NCBI GenBank assembly: GCA_008931825.1
Contig: QXVZ01033926.1
Location: 1 to 22,684 of the forward strand
Direction: 5' to 3'
DNA from: Phallusia fumigata
Lineage: Eukaryota > Chordata > Ascidiacea > Phlebobranchia > Ascidiidae
DNA length: 22,684 bases
In this document: positions 1 to 10,330 of the stretch, one piece after another
Position numbering within the stretch: the first letter of the stretch is position 1
Layout of the letters: each line of letters begins with the position of its first letter
The notes under the pieces: generated by a model
The model's database searches: none
Told to the model about the DNA's origin: nothing
The model's input: the letters and a program-made list of their open reading frames with translations, nothing else
Position numbers and translations under genes: made by a program

Positions 1-349
1 AAAAACTGCCAAAATCACAGTCTTCAGATAATTGCCAAAAATAATTTTGCGCTTACCACAAAATTAAGGATAATTCATAAACAGAAAAAGTTTTAAAAAG
101 TTCAGCAAATAGCATTACACAAATGAAAAAAAAAACTTCTGAAATCACTTAGTTTAGAGTTTATGCCTCAGTAAAAAAGCAACAAATGTAAAAAAACTGA
201 AATGGCATAGTTTTGGATACATATCAATATGAATTTAAAAATAAATTCATGTTTATGACATCATTATGATTCAACCATTGTTTATTTTTTACAGTGAATT
301 GGGTAGGGATTCCTTATTTACTGGCTACAAACTGAAACAAAAATAATAC

Positions 350-478
350 CTGAGACTTCTGTTGTTGAGACTTAGAGCAATTTCATTGATACATTGAGGG
401 TGGGCCATGACAAGATTGAATCCGTATTGATAATTCATGATAGCACGAAGACAAGTGATGCATACGTGGACATCGTCT
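350..478 (-). CDS. FMNL: FMNL coding exon 6 (last one in the window)
   Basis: 129 bases. One base completes Arg (AG|A), followed by 42 residues, [20 protein letters not shown] then [22 protein letters not shown], ending with two bases of the next Arg codon. The acceptor is TTTCAG (AG at 480-479). Two AGs occur in a row here, but only the upstream one keeps the frame. The donor is GTATTATT just left of 350. This is the armadillo-like FH3 region. Confidence 0.94.
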
Positions 479-3400
479 CTGAAATATTAATACATTGACA
501 TGTTAGGTAACAATTGTATCATTGGGAAAAAAGATTTTATGTTGTGTGATTTTTGGTTTATGATGCCAATGCTGTTTGTGTGCCAGAAGTAAACGTTTTC
601 GATAAAATTGGGGTTTAAAATGATGTCATGTGGTATTCAAAAATATTAAATTTTGTTTTGTTATTTTTACCTTTAGATTGTTGCAACCTAAGTGTATCAA
701 AGTAATCTGCTTTCGAAAGTTTTCATAGGTAATTAAAAAAATTTTCAGAGTTATATTTCCTATTTTTATCAGTGTAGTACAATATGGTTGTTGCAAAATC
801 AAAAATAGTGCATTATTAGTATTAAAGCATCACTATCAAGTGTAGTAAAATAATCTGCTTTGTAATTTCAATGGGCAATAAAAAATCTGTTTCTAGTTTT
901 AACAAAGTGGCACAATATTATGCAGATTCTTTGTTGCGGCTTTTTAAAAAATAACAAATAGTTTATTATCACCGTTGCAGAATGATTATAAAAAAATGTT
1001 CCTAATGTTTAAAATTATGAAACAGGTATATTAGGCACATTTTAAACGACTATCACTCTTTAATTGCAAGACCACAAACATGAAAAAATTGAACAAGTTA
1101 AACAAAAGACATGTTTTGGCCATTTGCCGGAAATACAATAAATTTGAACAACCATTAAACATCAGTTTAAAGCCACCAACAGAGTTATTCATGACATATC
1201 CACAAATGTAAACACGCATGGGTATGTCTGTGTGTGGGAATCAGGACAACTTCTGCCCGTCAAAGTCATGTGACTTCCTAAAACAGGATGTGGTGTTGTC
1301 ATGACGTTCAGTCATGGCAATTGGTNAATCTGTTTCTAGTTTTAACAAAGTGGCACAATATTATGCAGATTCTTTGTTGCGGCTTTTTAAAAAATAACAA
1401 ATAGTTTATTATCACCGTTGCAGAATGATTATAAAAAAATGTTCCTAATGTTTAAAATTATGAAACAGGTATATTAGGCACATTTTAAACGACTATCACT
1501 CTTTAATTGCAAGACCACAAACATGAAAAAATTGAACAAGTTAAACAAAAGACATGTTTTGGCCATTTGCCGGAAATACAATAAATTTGAACAACCATTA
1601 AACATCAGTTTAAAGCCACCAACAGAGTTATTCATGACATATCCACAAATGTAAACACGCATGGGTATGTCTGTGTGTGGGAATCAGGACAACTTCTGCC
1701 CGTCAAAGTCATGTGACTTCCTAAAACAGGATGTGGTGTTGTCATGACGATCAGTCATGGCAATTGGTGAATGTTGTGAACAAAATCAAACTGCCATGAT
1801 ACGAAATAGTTTTTTTGGTAATTATTTGAGGCATTTGAGAGTTTATTTTGATGATTAGTTTCGTCGTTTATGCAGCAAATAAATTCTATTGTCAAACAAT
1901 ATTAAAATTCCTATTGTTTGTAACTTTGAAATGTCCAAATTACCAGAAAGTTAAAGTAAAATTGTACATTTTGGATGTCTGTGGGTAAATTGTGCTAAAT
2001 TATTTTTTTACCAAGTTTTTCAAATACCACTTCTACCACATCTTTTTTTATTTTATTGTCAAGTATAGTATTTTTATACTCAGCATTTACGAATTGTAAC
2101 AACTGGCCTACTTAACATAGAAACATTAAGGTAAGCGTCATCAACATGGCATGAGGAGTCATTAACATTTGGCATAATTTATTAACTGTGTTCAAAAGGT
2201 TGCTGATTTTTGATCTAGAAACAAGTATATTACATACCTATCCATGACCGCCCTTGAATTTTTCAGTGTCCTTCGGTTCGGCAAAGTCTGCGACCTTGAA
2301 AGACTCGACGACTTTGGCATGGTCGAGTTTCTAACACTTATACTGCTCCCAATACTTAGGTCCCCGGTGCTACCAAGAGATTTTGTGGGTGATGATGATA
2401 CCGAAGATGAGGAACCTCGTTCATAGCTTGGTAGAAAAAGTGTACAATTTTAGTTTTTATTTTAAGCTTTAACAGCATGATGCGCTTATGTGAGTCCATA
2501 ACTTTTATGTTTTTTGGGGCCACTTCAGCATGCAAAACTGAAATAATGGTCACAAAAATGTTATTCCCTTAACATTCTGTGATAAACTGAAAACTTTACA
2601 TAACTTTTTCACAATAAAGTTCAAATATATCTGTTGTTCTTCTTGTTGTTAAATTTGAATTCACAATTTTGGGAATTGGAAATTTCCTTGTTGTGTTGTT
2701 TCAAAACCACTGCATAACGTTGGAGTAATTTAATGTATTTAACTTACATGATTGCATACTGTGCGAAGGCTAGATAGTTGACCAAAACATCGAGACCACG
2801 ATTTTCTTCGTTGAGAAACTCTCGGACCCATCTAAAAATAAATAATTAAAAAAGCTATTAATTTTGACATCTAAAATGGTATTTTTTTCAAATGTGTCCA
2901 CATCTTCAGACATGGAAATATAAATTTGAAAAATATAGACAACCCTTTCTGATCAAAAACCTGTGTTGGACAAAACAATAAACATAGTGAAAATATACAT
3001 AACATGATATCTTTGGGACAAGGACCCTATAATTCCATGCAATATTATAAAAACAGATTAAAATTTAAAAAAATAGAACAGCTTTATTTTCCAGATTATA
3101 AAGACAAGTTTAAAGCCATTACTCCAACTAACTGGTGGTACATAATAGTACGCAAGGGCATTCCAGAACCTTTTGTGCATTAAATTGAAATTTTTTTGAA
3201 TTTGAAACCAAAAATCTCCTGTTTTGTAAAACACATTTTAGCTGAGTTTTGCATTCAGAGTTACCAACAAGACTATGGGCAGTTACCCTATATGGTTGGT
3301 CCTTAGCGAAATTTCAAGGTCACGGAGGGTTTTTGTCGATTGACTGATTCGTTTCCGGAAGCGTTTTCGTCGCAACGATGGGTCGAGGTAACTCAGAAGA

Positions 3401-6400
3401 GCTTGTAAGTAGTGGGATGGAGGGTTTTTGACCTCGACTCGATCCTAAAAAATAAAAATTGCTTGAAAAAATGATTTTCAAAAATCAATAGTTGAATGCA
3501 AAATGTTGCTATCCTATGCAGTTTGTTATGAATTTTTCACATAGAAGGTGCTACTTATTAAAAAATTCCAAACATTTTCAAGCGCAAGATACTTACTTAA
3601 AAAGTGGCTTAATTAAAAACTGTCTTGCATTGCACTGATCATGACATTAGTATATCTTTCAAGTTCAACTAACTCAACTATCTTTCGAGTTGATAAAAGT
3701 GCAAATAAATGAAAAAGCATTTTGTTGATGTCAAATTTACCTTAAAAGGTCTGAATGAGGCTTTCATAAGTCGCTCAAGAAATGAAAGCACACCTTGTAA
3801 TGCCATAACCACAAATATTTTACTTTCACAAGTCAAATGGAACTAGTTTACATTTGAGAGTTACACATGGGCTCCCCAAAGCACAAAAGTGTGCTAAAAA
3901 TAAAAGGAAAAAATAACATTACAAAAAGCGCACCACAATTTAATTAGACAATTTTTTGTTTTGGTTGAAATGGTTTAATTAAGACACCAAGTTCCAAAAG
4001 CTGAACCACGATGTCTAAACAAATTTATTTTGACAGTCCACTCATTACATGCAAAAAATTAAAATTCCTATTTTTTAGGGCTTGTGGGTCAACCAATGGT
4101 AAACTGGGTTAAATCTTTGTCAGTGCACAACACCATCTCTACGATAAGTTCAAATGTGAAGAAATAGGGATGGCCTTTTTTTGAACAAATGTGTAAACAA
4201 ACCCGCATTGGACAGGAAAAAATGGAGTTAAAAGGCATTGGTCTGCCAAAAAAAGACAAAAATATAACAAACAAAACACAAAGCAAGGCAGGACTTCGGT
4301 GACTGTTATCTGTGGCACCGGTGTTTGAATAATTGACAAAGCATGCCACAGCACCATTTGCATTTTAATTAAAAAACATGAAATGTCAAATCAAATTATA
4401 CAAGGAAAAAATGTCTGCCTTGCTGAGCAGCAAATTTTAAGTGACAAAATTTCAAAACTCAAGTAACATTTTGATTTTTAAATTATAATTTTTAAATAAT
4501 AAAAGGGATAAAAATTCTTAAAAATACTTTAAGGGTGCTGTGTTTACTGATTATTGACCATCTGAACAGTCAAAATGACAACATACATACAACTTGGTGC
4601 TTGTAGCAAGTAATCAAAGTAATATGTTTTATCCACAGGATTAGATTAGGTTTACTTGCAAAGCTGCTTATATGGATTAATCTTTATGAGCGCCAAGCTA
4701 ATGTTTTTAATGCAATCTTTAACTTAGAATAGGTTGTTGGAATTCCGTTAGGAGTGCATGTATAATTGGTAAAAAAATAAATGTTTTGGTAAAAATGTTG
4801 TCACTATTTAAGACACTCTAAAAATAAACGTACATTTGTTATTAAAGTTTTATGTTTTTTAAACAGTATTCAACAACTCTTATCATAAAAATTTTGGCCC
4901 AAATAGTCTTATATGCAATATGCTTTAACAATCAAACTTTTTAGCAATAAATTATGTCTTCATCAGTGATATCTGGTGTTCAACAAATTAGTGCAAATAA
5001 CAAAATAATTACTGTGCTGTAACAACCACTACAGAGCAGTCAATTTTAAGACTTGTAAAAACAAATACTAGCAGTAATTCCACTTTTTTAAACTCTGTAA
5101 ATTCATCTTGTGGATTAACTCTAACATTGTCCGACATACAGCAAGAATTTTGAACCACAGAGTGCTTTAAACTATTCTAAGTTCTTAATTTTTGTTCTTT
5201 AGGTTATATCTAGGAGGTGACAATAGGTATCCTATATTGTTTTCACTTATATGTTTAGTTTTGTAATTTATTTGTCATAAGTTTAAGTTCTATTCTAACT
5301 TTTACATTATGTATAAATAACACCTCATTTATGTTTGCCACCTGCGAGCTTGCGCTAAAACACTATCGCAGCCCATATCCTCACAAACTCAGCACAGGTT
5401 TAGAACCAACTGCATTCTAAACTGAAACATAACAGTGCAACCATAGACAGGGCATAGTCCAGAATGACAAACTGTTTCACTGTTCTCTCTGCTTGTGGTC
5501 AACGTTTGTAAATAATTTAGTGTTCGTGACAGATTTACTCACAAAAACCGGCAACAAAATCAAGCCTACCTGCTTTTCCATCAACTACTGTTAATAATTT
5601 ATTACATGACAAAACAGCTTGCATGCTTTCGTCATGAGTTAAAAAGAATTTAGTAAACAGCAATATTTAATTGATTGATAGTTGGAAATATATTTGCCTG
5701 AAGACTTGCATTTGCAACTGTTTAAAAACGATTTTTTGAAAAGTGTGTTCTGCATTAGCAAGGGTAATTTTCCAAATTTTCGCCAACAAAGTATAATTAA
5801 CCTTTAGGCAACAAACTAAGTATTTGGCAAACTTCATGCATATTTGTATGAATGTTTATTAAACAAGTTTCTAGATAATTTAACACATAAATCTTACCTG
5901 GTCGCAAATTAATTCCCACTTCTTTTTGTTGTCGTACTTTGTTAAAACTTTTACTTTGTCGGCAGGCAAATTCATGGAAGCCTACATATCAAACAATTTT
6001 TTTTAATCAGATTTATTCAAAAATTTGGGTAAATGGTCAATATTTTAGGGAAATAATACTATATGTAGCTATAACCTAGGATGTCAATAATGCCCAATTT
6101 GGAAAATAAATGGATATTTTGGGGGGGAAAACTACAAAATGAAGCTATTAGTTCATAATAACAGCAAAAAATGCTACAATTTTTGACCAATATATTTTTC
6201 CAATATTAAACCTACAGGACAGAGTTAGCTTTAAAAACAAATTTGTGACCTCTATTTCGGGTGATTTTTAGAAAAGGATAAACTTAGGCACATCTTTCAA
6301 GAAAATGGTTATATTGGCACAAAACATTTGCTCAATAGACTGTAATGACATGACTAGGGGAATCCCCTGTTTATATCTGTCATGAAGATATGTCATGACG

Positions 6401-6611
6401 CAACACCAAAACTTAATTTATTCGTGATTGGAATCTTGTGTCACAAGTTTAAAATTAGCAAACTTTATTCTAGAAAGCAGCAAATTTCCAAAAATATTAC
6501 CAAAACTTTGTCGAAACGTTCGTCGATCTCAGTTGAGTCCGGCATAGGTAGTTTAAGTGGGACATTGTGCGCCCGATAATCATGCAGACGACTGCTTTCT
6601 GAATTTCCCAT
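350..6611 (-). CDS. FMNL: Formin-like protein (FMNL family), N-terminal part, six coding exons, 3' end outside the window
   Basis: Formin-like proteins are Rho-GTPase-regulated actin nucleators and elongators that act at the plasma membrane in lamellipodia and filopodia. Coding exons, in order: 6611-6501, 5981-5898, 3444-3287, 2831-2748, 2426-2238, 478-350. All borders are GT/AG, phases match, and together they encode 251 residues plus two bases. Diagnostic family stretches: MGNSES at the start, LPMP near residue 21, SMNLPADKV and KKWELICDQ (about 39-65), KNPPSHYLQ and [20 protein letters not shown] (about 71-124), [17 protein letters not shown] (about 128-144), a Ser-rich linker ending in [11 protein letters not shown] (about 195-205) and [20 protein letters not shown] (about 210-229). 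This covers the start of the GBD/FH3 autoinhibitory region. Gly2 with Ser6 fits N-myristoylation, as known for vertebrate FMNLs. The rest of FH3, FH1, FH2 and DAD should lie left of the window. Vertebrates have FMNL1-3; this looks like a single pro-orthologue, but the paralogue cannot be assigned. Confidence 0.95.
479..2237 (-). other. FMNL intron 5 containing an assembly duplication
   Basis: Intron of 1,759 bp as assembled. It contains a 442-bp direct duplication on either side of a single N at 1326, so the true length is probably about 1.3 kb. The identical 62-codon open frames in both copies (complement of 1031-1219 and 1474-1662) have no recognisable similarity and are taken as chance. 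Nothing else is seen. Confidence 0.8.
884..1768. repeat. 442-bp direct duplication flanking an N (likely unmerged contig overlap)
   Basis: Copy 1 is 884-1325 and copy 2 is 1327-1768, with the N at 1326 between them. Both begin AATCTGTTTCTAG and end CAATTGGT. By eye I find one difference, T at 1307 against A at 1750. The junction falls exactly at the N, which points to two contig ends that overlap but were laid side by side rather than to a biological tandem duplication. Confidence 0.9.
2238..2426 (-). CDS. FMNL: FMNL coding exon 5 (Ser-rich linker)
   Basis: 189 bases. The first base completes Ile, followed by [12 protein letters not shown]..., a low-complexity Ser/Thr-rich linker of about 45 residues, then [20 protein letters not shown]. 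The [12 protein letters not shown] motif is typical of the FMNL family. The acceptor is TACCAAG and the donor GTATGT. The open frame on the opposite strand over 2244-2426 is a shadow of this exon. The Ser-rich linker is a plausible phosphorylation target (inference). Confidence 0.92.
2748..2831 (-). CDS. FMNL: FMNL coding exon 4
   Basis: 84 bases. The first base completes the split Gly codon; then come 27 residues, [20 protein letters not shown] followed by AFAQYAI, nearly identical to vertebrate FMNL in the GBD/FH3 region. It ends with two bases of an Ile codon. The acceptor is TTTTTAG and the donor GTAAGTT. Confidence 0.95.
3287..3444 (-). CDS. FMNL: FMNL coding exon 3
   Basis: 158 bases encoding 52 residues plus two bases, from [14 protein letters not shown] to [13 protein letters not shown], ending in a Gly codon split 2+1. 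The acceptor is TTTTTAG (AG at 3446-3445) and the donor is GTAACT. The middle ([14 protein letters not shown]) is more basic than the vertebrate counterpart, but the flanks align well. Confidence 0.93.
3445..5897 (-). other. FMNL intron 3 (2.45 kb)
   Basis: Non-coding stretch between exons 3 and 2. It is AT-rich with homopolymer runs. The open frames around 4089-4363 on the minus strand overlap each other and resemble no family I know. A less AT-rich patch near 5335-5570 could be regulatory, but nothing specific can be supported. No repeat or RNA gene was recognised. The neighbouring introns 2427-2747, 2832-3286 and 5982-6500 are equally featureless. Confidence 0.7.
5898..5981 (-). CDS. FMNL: FMNL coding exon 2
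   Basis: Encodes 28 residues in phase 0, [13 protein letters not shown]...KKWELICDQ, closely matching the vertebrate FMNL segment that ends WELICDQ. The acceptor AG is the complement of 5982-5983 and the donor is GTAAGATT just left of 5898. Confidence 0.94.
6501..6611 (-). CDS. FMNL: FMNL coding exon 1 (start codon, myristoylation motif)
   Basis: The ATG is the complement of 6609-6611 and the exon encodes 37 residues, beginning MGNSES and ending ERFDKVL, in phase 0. The donor reads GTAATATT just left of 6501. This start is chosen because M-G-x-x-x-S is the N-myristoyltransferase signature shared by the family and the following LKLPMP...ERF also matches. A possible splice acceptor (TGACTAG, complement of 6628-6634) lies 16 bases before the ATG, so a 5' UTR intron or a spliced leader is possible. 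An ATG immediately upstream in that stretch is closed at once by TAG. Confidence 0.93.
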
Positions 6612-7960
6612 GTCACTTTTTGGTCACCTAGTCATAACTTAAACAAAATCTCTTTTTGCGTCGTCACAGATGGTGTGATTTTCGTTGACAATACCAGTAT
6701 CCAGTTTTTTTTTAATGGACGGACACAGTGCACAAATTCTTAACATTTCATTAGCTGTTGTGGAAAATAAGAACAACAAATTTGTTACAATTTGTAAAAA
6801 CTATAAAAAACAACTAAAAATGCACTAAAGAACGGTAATTTTTTTGCGCTTGTGTAAATGTAATCTGTACTGCTATGCATTTACTTGCTGTACATTGGGT
6901 GAAAAACAAACATATTACTGGTATGTTTACTTGACACATTAGCGTTAACTTAAGCTCTACAGAAAAAAAACAAATGTCTTTGGGCAATAGCAATAGAACA
7001 ATCACAAATCTAAAGCAAAGGCAAAACATTAACTATTAATTACAAAGGTTTTTTTTTAAATTACATATTATATCACCACCCTGACAAAGCATACAAAACA
7101 GGGCAGCCCTTCCAACAACACATTTTGACATTTAATGTGACCACTTGACTCAAATATTACCAGAAAACCAAAACCAGACTGTTCAAGTGCCTCGCCACAA
7201 GATGTATGATGTCATTACTCAATTCGCTATGTCTTGGGAGAATAAAGTTCATTTTAATGCCAGCGGGTAAAGTACACTGTGCTGCTCCAAAAAAGGTCAT
7301 TTAAAACTTAATAAAAAGTGGCCATCTTAGCTTAATTGATCAATTTATATTTCACTGTATGGTTTACCCTACATTCTTGACTACAAAAGTGCACAGAAAC
7401 TTTAAAACAATGAACAGAAGCAATTTTTGAAAAAAAGTACAAAACTTGAAGGTAGTGAAAGTGCAACATTGTGCCAATGAAAGGTCACAAAAAAGTCACT
7501 AGACAATAAAAAGGCCACATTCGGTAGCGCAGTGTACAGCACTATCCTCGAGTTAACAATGCCTACATACACACATATACGCAAGTAAACCACATACACA
7601 TTTTTTTCTAAATACAAAATTAGGGTAAGACAAAAACTTGCTTTTAAAAGTCTTTTTAATATATTTTTGCCCTTTCCACAATCAATTTGCTGTAATTGAG
7701 CACATTATTAACTAATTCGCTAAGAAGTATGCGTGGAATGCAACAGTCCACAAACAAAAACACAAACAACAAAATGTCAATAATATTTGTCAACATGCAG
7801 CCTGTAACAAAACACTACCAACTAAATTCAAATACTAAGCTGAAAAATCTAGTCCACAAAAAGACTATGATGTAACGTAAAATGAGAGTCCTAATCATTA
7901 GTCTATCGAAATAAGCGGTTGAGCACTTTCAAACGTTGATTTAACAAAAGTTAACACCTA
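6612..7960. other. Upstream of FMNL, no gene recognised
   Basis: AT-rich sequence upstream of the FMNL start codon. It probably includes the 5' UTR and perhaps an untranslated first exon, but no strong TATA box or donor can be picked with confidence. Minus-strand open frames at 6814-7029 and 7402-7617 look like chance reading frames in T-rich complement. Confidence 0.6.
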
Positions 7961-7975
7961 GTCCACGCCCACGTA

Positions 7976-8009
7976 TGACGCAAACTATGACGTCACAAAC
8001 ATTACGTCA
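7976..8009. promoter_or_regulatory. Cluster of three CRE/ATF-like sites
   Basis: A perfect palindromic CRE, TGACGTCA, lies at 7988-7995. It is flanked by TGACGCAA at 7976-7983 and TTACGTCA at 8002-8009, with centres 12 and 14 bp apart. The surrounding 7960-8040 is less AT-rich than its neighbours and contains GCCCACG. CREB/ATF-type bZIP proteins bind such sites. The distance of about 1.4 kb upstream of the FMNL start makes it a candidate promoter or enhancer of that gene, but target and function are inferred. Confidence 0.45.
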
Positions 8010-8143
8010 TAAGCACGCCAGTTTTTTAACCCACGCTATTGAGGCAGTGCCCTATACTTGAGCATCCCCTATTCAAGTCATCCGGTTTAGTGCAAATATT
8101 TACAGTCTAGTAATTTCTCGAGATGTTTACAAGCATTGCTTGT

Positions 8144-8672
8144 CACGCTTTAAGCGGGTTTCCAAACGAACTTTGTCCAGTCAAGGGTACATAAAGCGAT
8201 ATGGTTGACTGCACGAAGCTCGTTAGAAAACCCGCTTTAAGCCTGCACAGTTGTATCTAACAAAAGTGCTACTATTGACTGTACGTAACGTTCGAAGAAT
8301 TATAAAGCTGCTTGGTGCAGTGTGTAACAAGTGCTGCAGTTTACAATCAACACGTCTGTGTTAAATTTAGATTTCATCGGTGCTAATTAAAGTCAACTGA
8401 CTAAGCTTTTCAACCAAACTTGCACACAATGTCATGAAACGATTGTCTATCATTAGTTTAGAAAATTCGATTTAAGAGTACGATTAAGTAAAGTCGTGCA
8501 TGCAACAAGCGCTATGATTGACTACACGAAGCTCGTTGGAAACCGGCTAAAAGAGATCAAAGTCGTGCGAAGTACAAGCGATATGGCTGACTGTACAAAG
8601 TTAGTTGGGAACCCGCTTTAAACGATTAAATTCGTGCATGTTACTAGCGCTGCACTAAGCTCGTCCACGCAA
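8144..8672 (-). repeat. 70-bp repeat family, cluster 1 (mainly reverse orientation)
   Basis: Degenerate copies of the family whose best array is at 9949-10330. One forward fragment (8146-8184) is followed by reverse copies at about 8195-8250, 8491-8555, 8561-8624 and 8630-8665, with weaker traces near 8260-8350. Reverse copies share the order CAAGCGCTATGGTTGACTGC, ACGAAGCTCGTTAGAAA, CCCGCTTTAA. Spacing of the clearer copies is about 70 bp. Decay suggests an old expansion. Confidence 0.75.
8146..8243. repeat. Imperfect inverted repeat, 39-bp arms
   Basis: The arm at 8146-8184 (CGCTTTAAGCGGGTTTCC...AGTCAA) pairs with the complement of 8205-8243, with about 7 mismatches in 39 positions and a 20-base spacer. 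It arises where a forward and a reverse copy of the 70-bp family meet head to head. A transcript could fold into a hairpin, but no expression evidence is visible. Confidence 0.7.
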
Positions 8673-8679
8673 CCAGCTT

Positions 8680-9945
8680 TCAAATTCTTTAAATCAAGAT
8701 TCAGTGTAAAATTTACCAGTTAATCTCGTATTATAAAGACAATATAACACCCAGTAAAACAGCCAGCGGCCAATGGTCTCCCACAAAAACTGACACCTTT
8801 ATGAATCATACCGACAGTATCGGAAAATAAACAGGGTTGAACAATATGATTCATCCAAAAACATGTTTAAATAGGCGGCATATCTAACCAAACATTTCCT
8901 TTTTGTGTGGAGTTTATGTTTAACACTGTCCAGGTCTTGTTTAAACGACATTGTGAATGGTGGCCGACACTTTTTCATGCTCAGTGATGTTAATGTCATG
9001 TTTTTGTTAAGTTTCTTGCGCAGTGAATCACCACTAGGCCAAGTTCGGCATTTGAACGGTTAATGGCTTTTTTCTCTACTGAATGGCCTTTTAAACTTTT
9101 TGCCGCAAAGCTGTATATTTGTTCCAACGTTTTTACAACATTGCGCAAATTTGAACGACATTTTGCACGTGGCTCTGACGCTATAATATGTACCCAGAAC
9201 GTCACTGTTAATATGCGGTTGTTGTTTTACAGCACCAAATGTACAAAGGCCTGTTTCAGGCGAACAAAAAGATGAAAGTCAGTTTTTTATCAAAAAGGGT
9301 TTCAAGACTGTAGATTTCAGGCTTCTGAACCATTTGCAAAAAAGCGTTTATGCACCAAGTTGTTTTTAATGCGCTAAATTGTTTTGAAAAACAGTGTAGT
9401 TGTAATAATGCAATATTAAACCCTAATCGACTAGTTTTTACTTTTTTTCTAGCATTGAACAGCGATTTCAGATTTGGTGGTGATTGTAAAAGTCATAAGT
9501 TAAATGATTTCTATCCACATGCCAAATGAACTCTACTTAAATGACTGTTTTACGGTACTCTAGCCCAAACAAACCTTTACACTTCCTTTGCTCTTCAAGC
9601 ATCAAAAGTAACTTACTTCTTAATCTTCTAAGCCAAAACTTTAATGTCCTTCCTGCAATTTTACTAACACCAGCAGTCAAGACACTCTTTAACACTCCTA
9701 CGTTTGCCCTTAGGCAAATCATTTCAAGCAAATACAAACATAATATGATTCTAACGAGCAGCACTTTGTCGCAATCAAAAAGGTGTCAGACGGTCTTTGC
9801 ATGATCGCTGAACGTGTAAGACAGAATGAGAAAACCCCTTGCGGTCACCACGACTGGTAGTTTTACGAAAGAAGCATTCTTCTTTTCTTCGCCACGTTTT
9901 TTTGTTATGCTGCTTTTGTTGACATGCAAATCAAAACTGTTCTGA
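8680..9945. other. Spacer between repeat clusters, no gene recognised
   Basis: About 1.25 kb between the reverse cluster and the forward array. Several open frames of 66-87 codons occur on both strands (8799-9275 and 9537-9804), overlapping each other in antisense. None shows a recognisable domain, splice context or composition bias that would support a gene. Confidence 0.55.
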
Positions 9946-9948
9946 GGT

Positions 9949-10330
9949 TGCACGCTAAAAATGGGTTTCCTAACGAGCTTCATGCTCTTAACCTTAGCGC
10001 GTGTAACATCCACGACTTTGCACGTTTCACGGGTTTCCTATCAAGCTTCGTGTAGTCAACCATAGCGCTTGTTACATGCACGACTTTGCACGCTTGAAGC
10101 GGGTTTCCTATCAAGCTTCGTGTAGTCAACCATAGCGCTTGTTACATGCACGCCTAAAGCGGGTTTCCTAACGAGCTTCGTGTAGTCAACTATAGCGCTT
10201 GTTACATGCATGACTTTGCACGCTTAAAGCGGGTTTCTTAACGAGCTTCGTGTAGTCAACCATAGCGCTTGTTACATGCACAACTTTGCCCGTTTGAAGC
10301 GGATTTCCTAACAAGCTTCGTGCTGTCAAA
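9949..10330 (+). repeat. 70-bp tandem repeat array (best-conserved cluster, about 5.4 copies)
   Basis: The block GGGTTTCCTA or a one-base variant recurs at 9963, 10031, 10101, 10161, 10231 and 10301, giving periods of 68, 70, 60, 70 and 70. The 60-bp unit lacks CGACTTTGCA. The unit reads, in pieces: GGGTTTCCTAACGAGCTTCG, TGTAGTCAACCATAGCGCTT, GTTACATGCACGACTTTGCA, CGCTTAAAGC. It contains the palindrome AGCGCT and the direct repeat TGCACG. Units differ by few bases, so this array is younger or better homogenised than the other clusters. Function unknown. Confidence 0.88.

Noticed and set aside
1031-1662. Two identical 62-codon open frames as a duplicated small gene
   Set aside because: They are identical only because of the duplication around the N at 1326 and lie inside an FMNL intron; no similarity to known proteins.
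2244-2426. Plus-strand open frame of 60 codons
   Set aside because: It is the antisense shadow of FMNL exon 5, whose minus-strand reading has clear family similarity and splice sites.
4089-4363. Two overlapping minus-strand open frames in FMNL intron 3
   Set aside because: They lie inside an intron in different frames and have no family similarity.
9537-9804. Overlapping open frames of 75 and 87 codons on opposite strands
   Set aside because: Antisense to each other, no splice context, no known domain; such frames occur by chance between repeats.
9949-10330. Regular direct repeats as a CRISPR array
   Set aside because: The whole 70-bp unit is repeated with no unique spacers, in a eukaryotic context.
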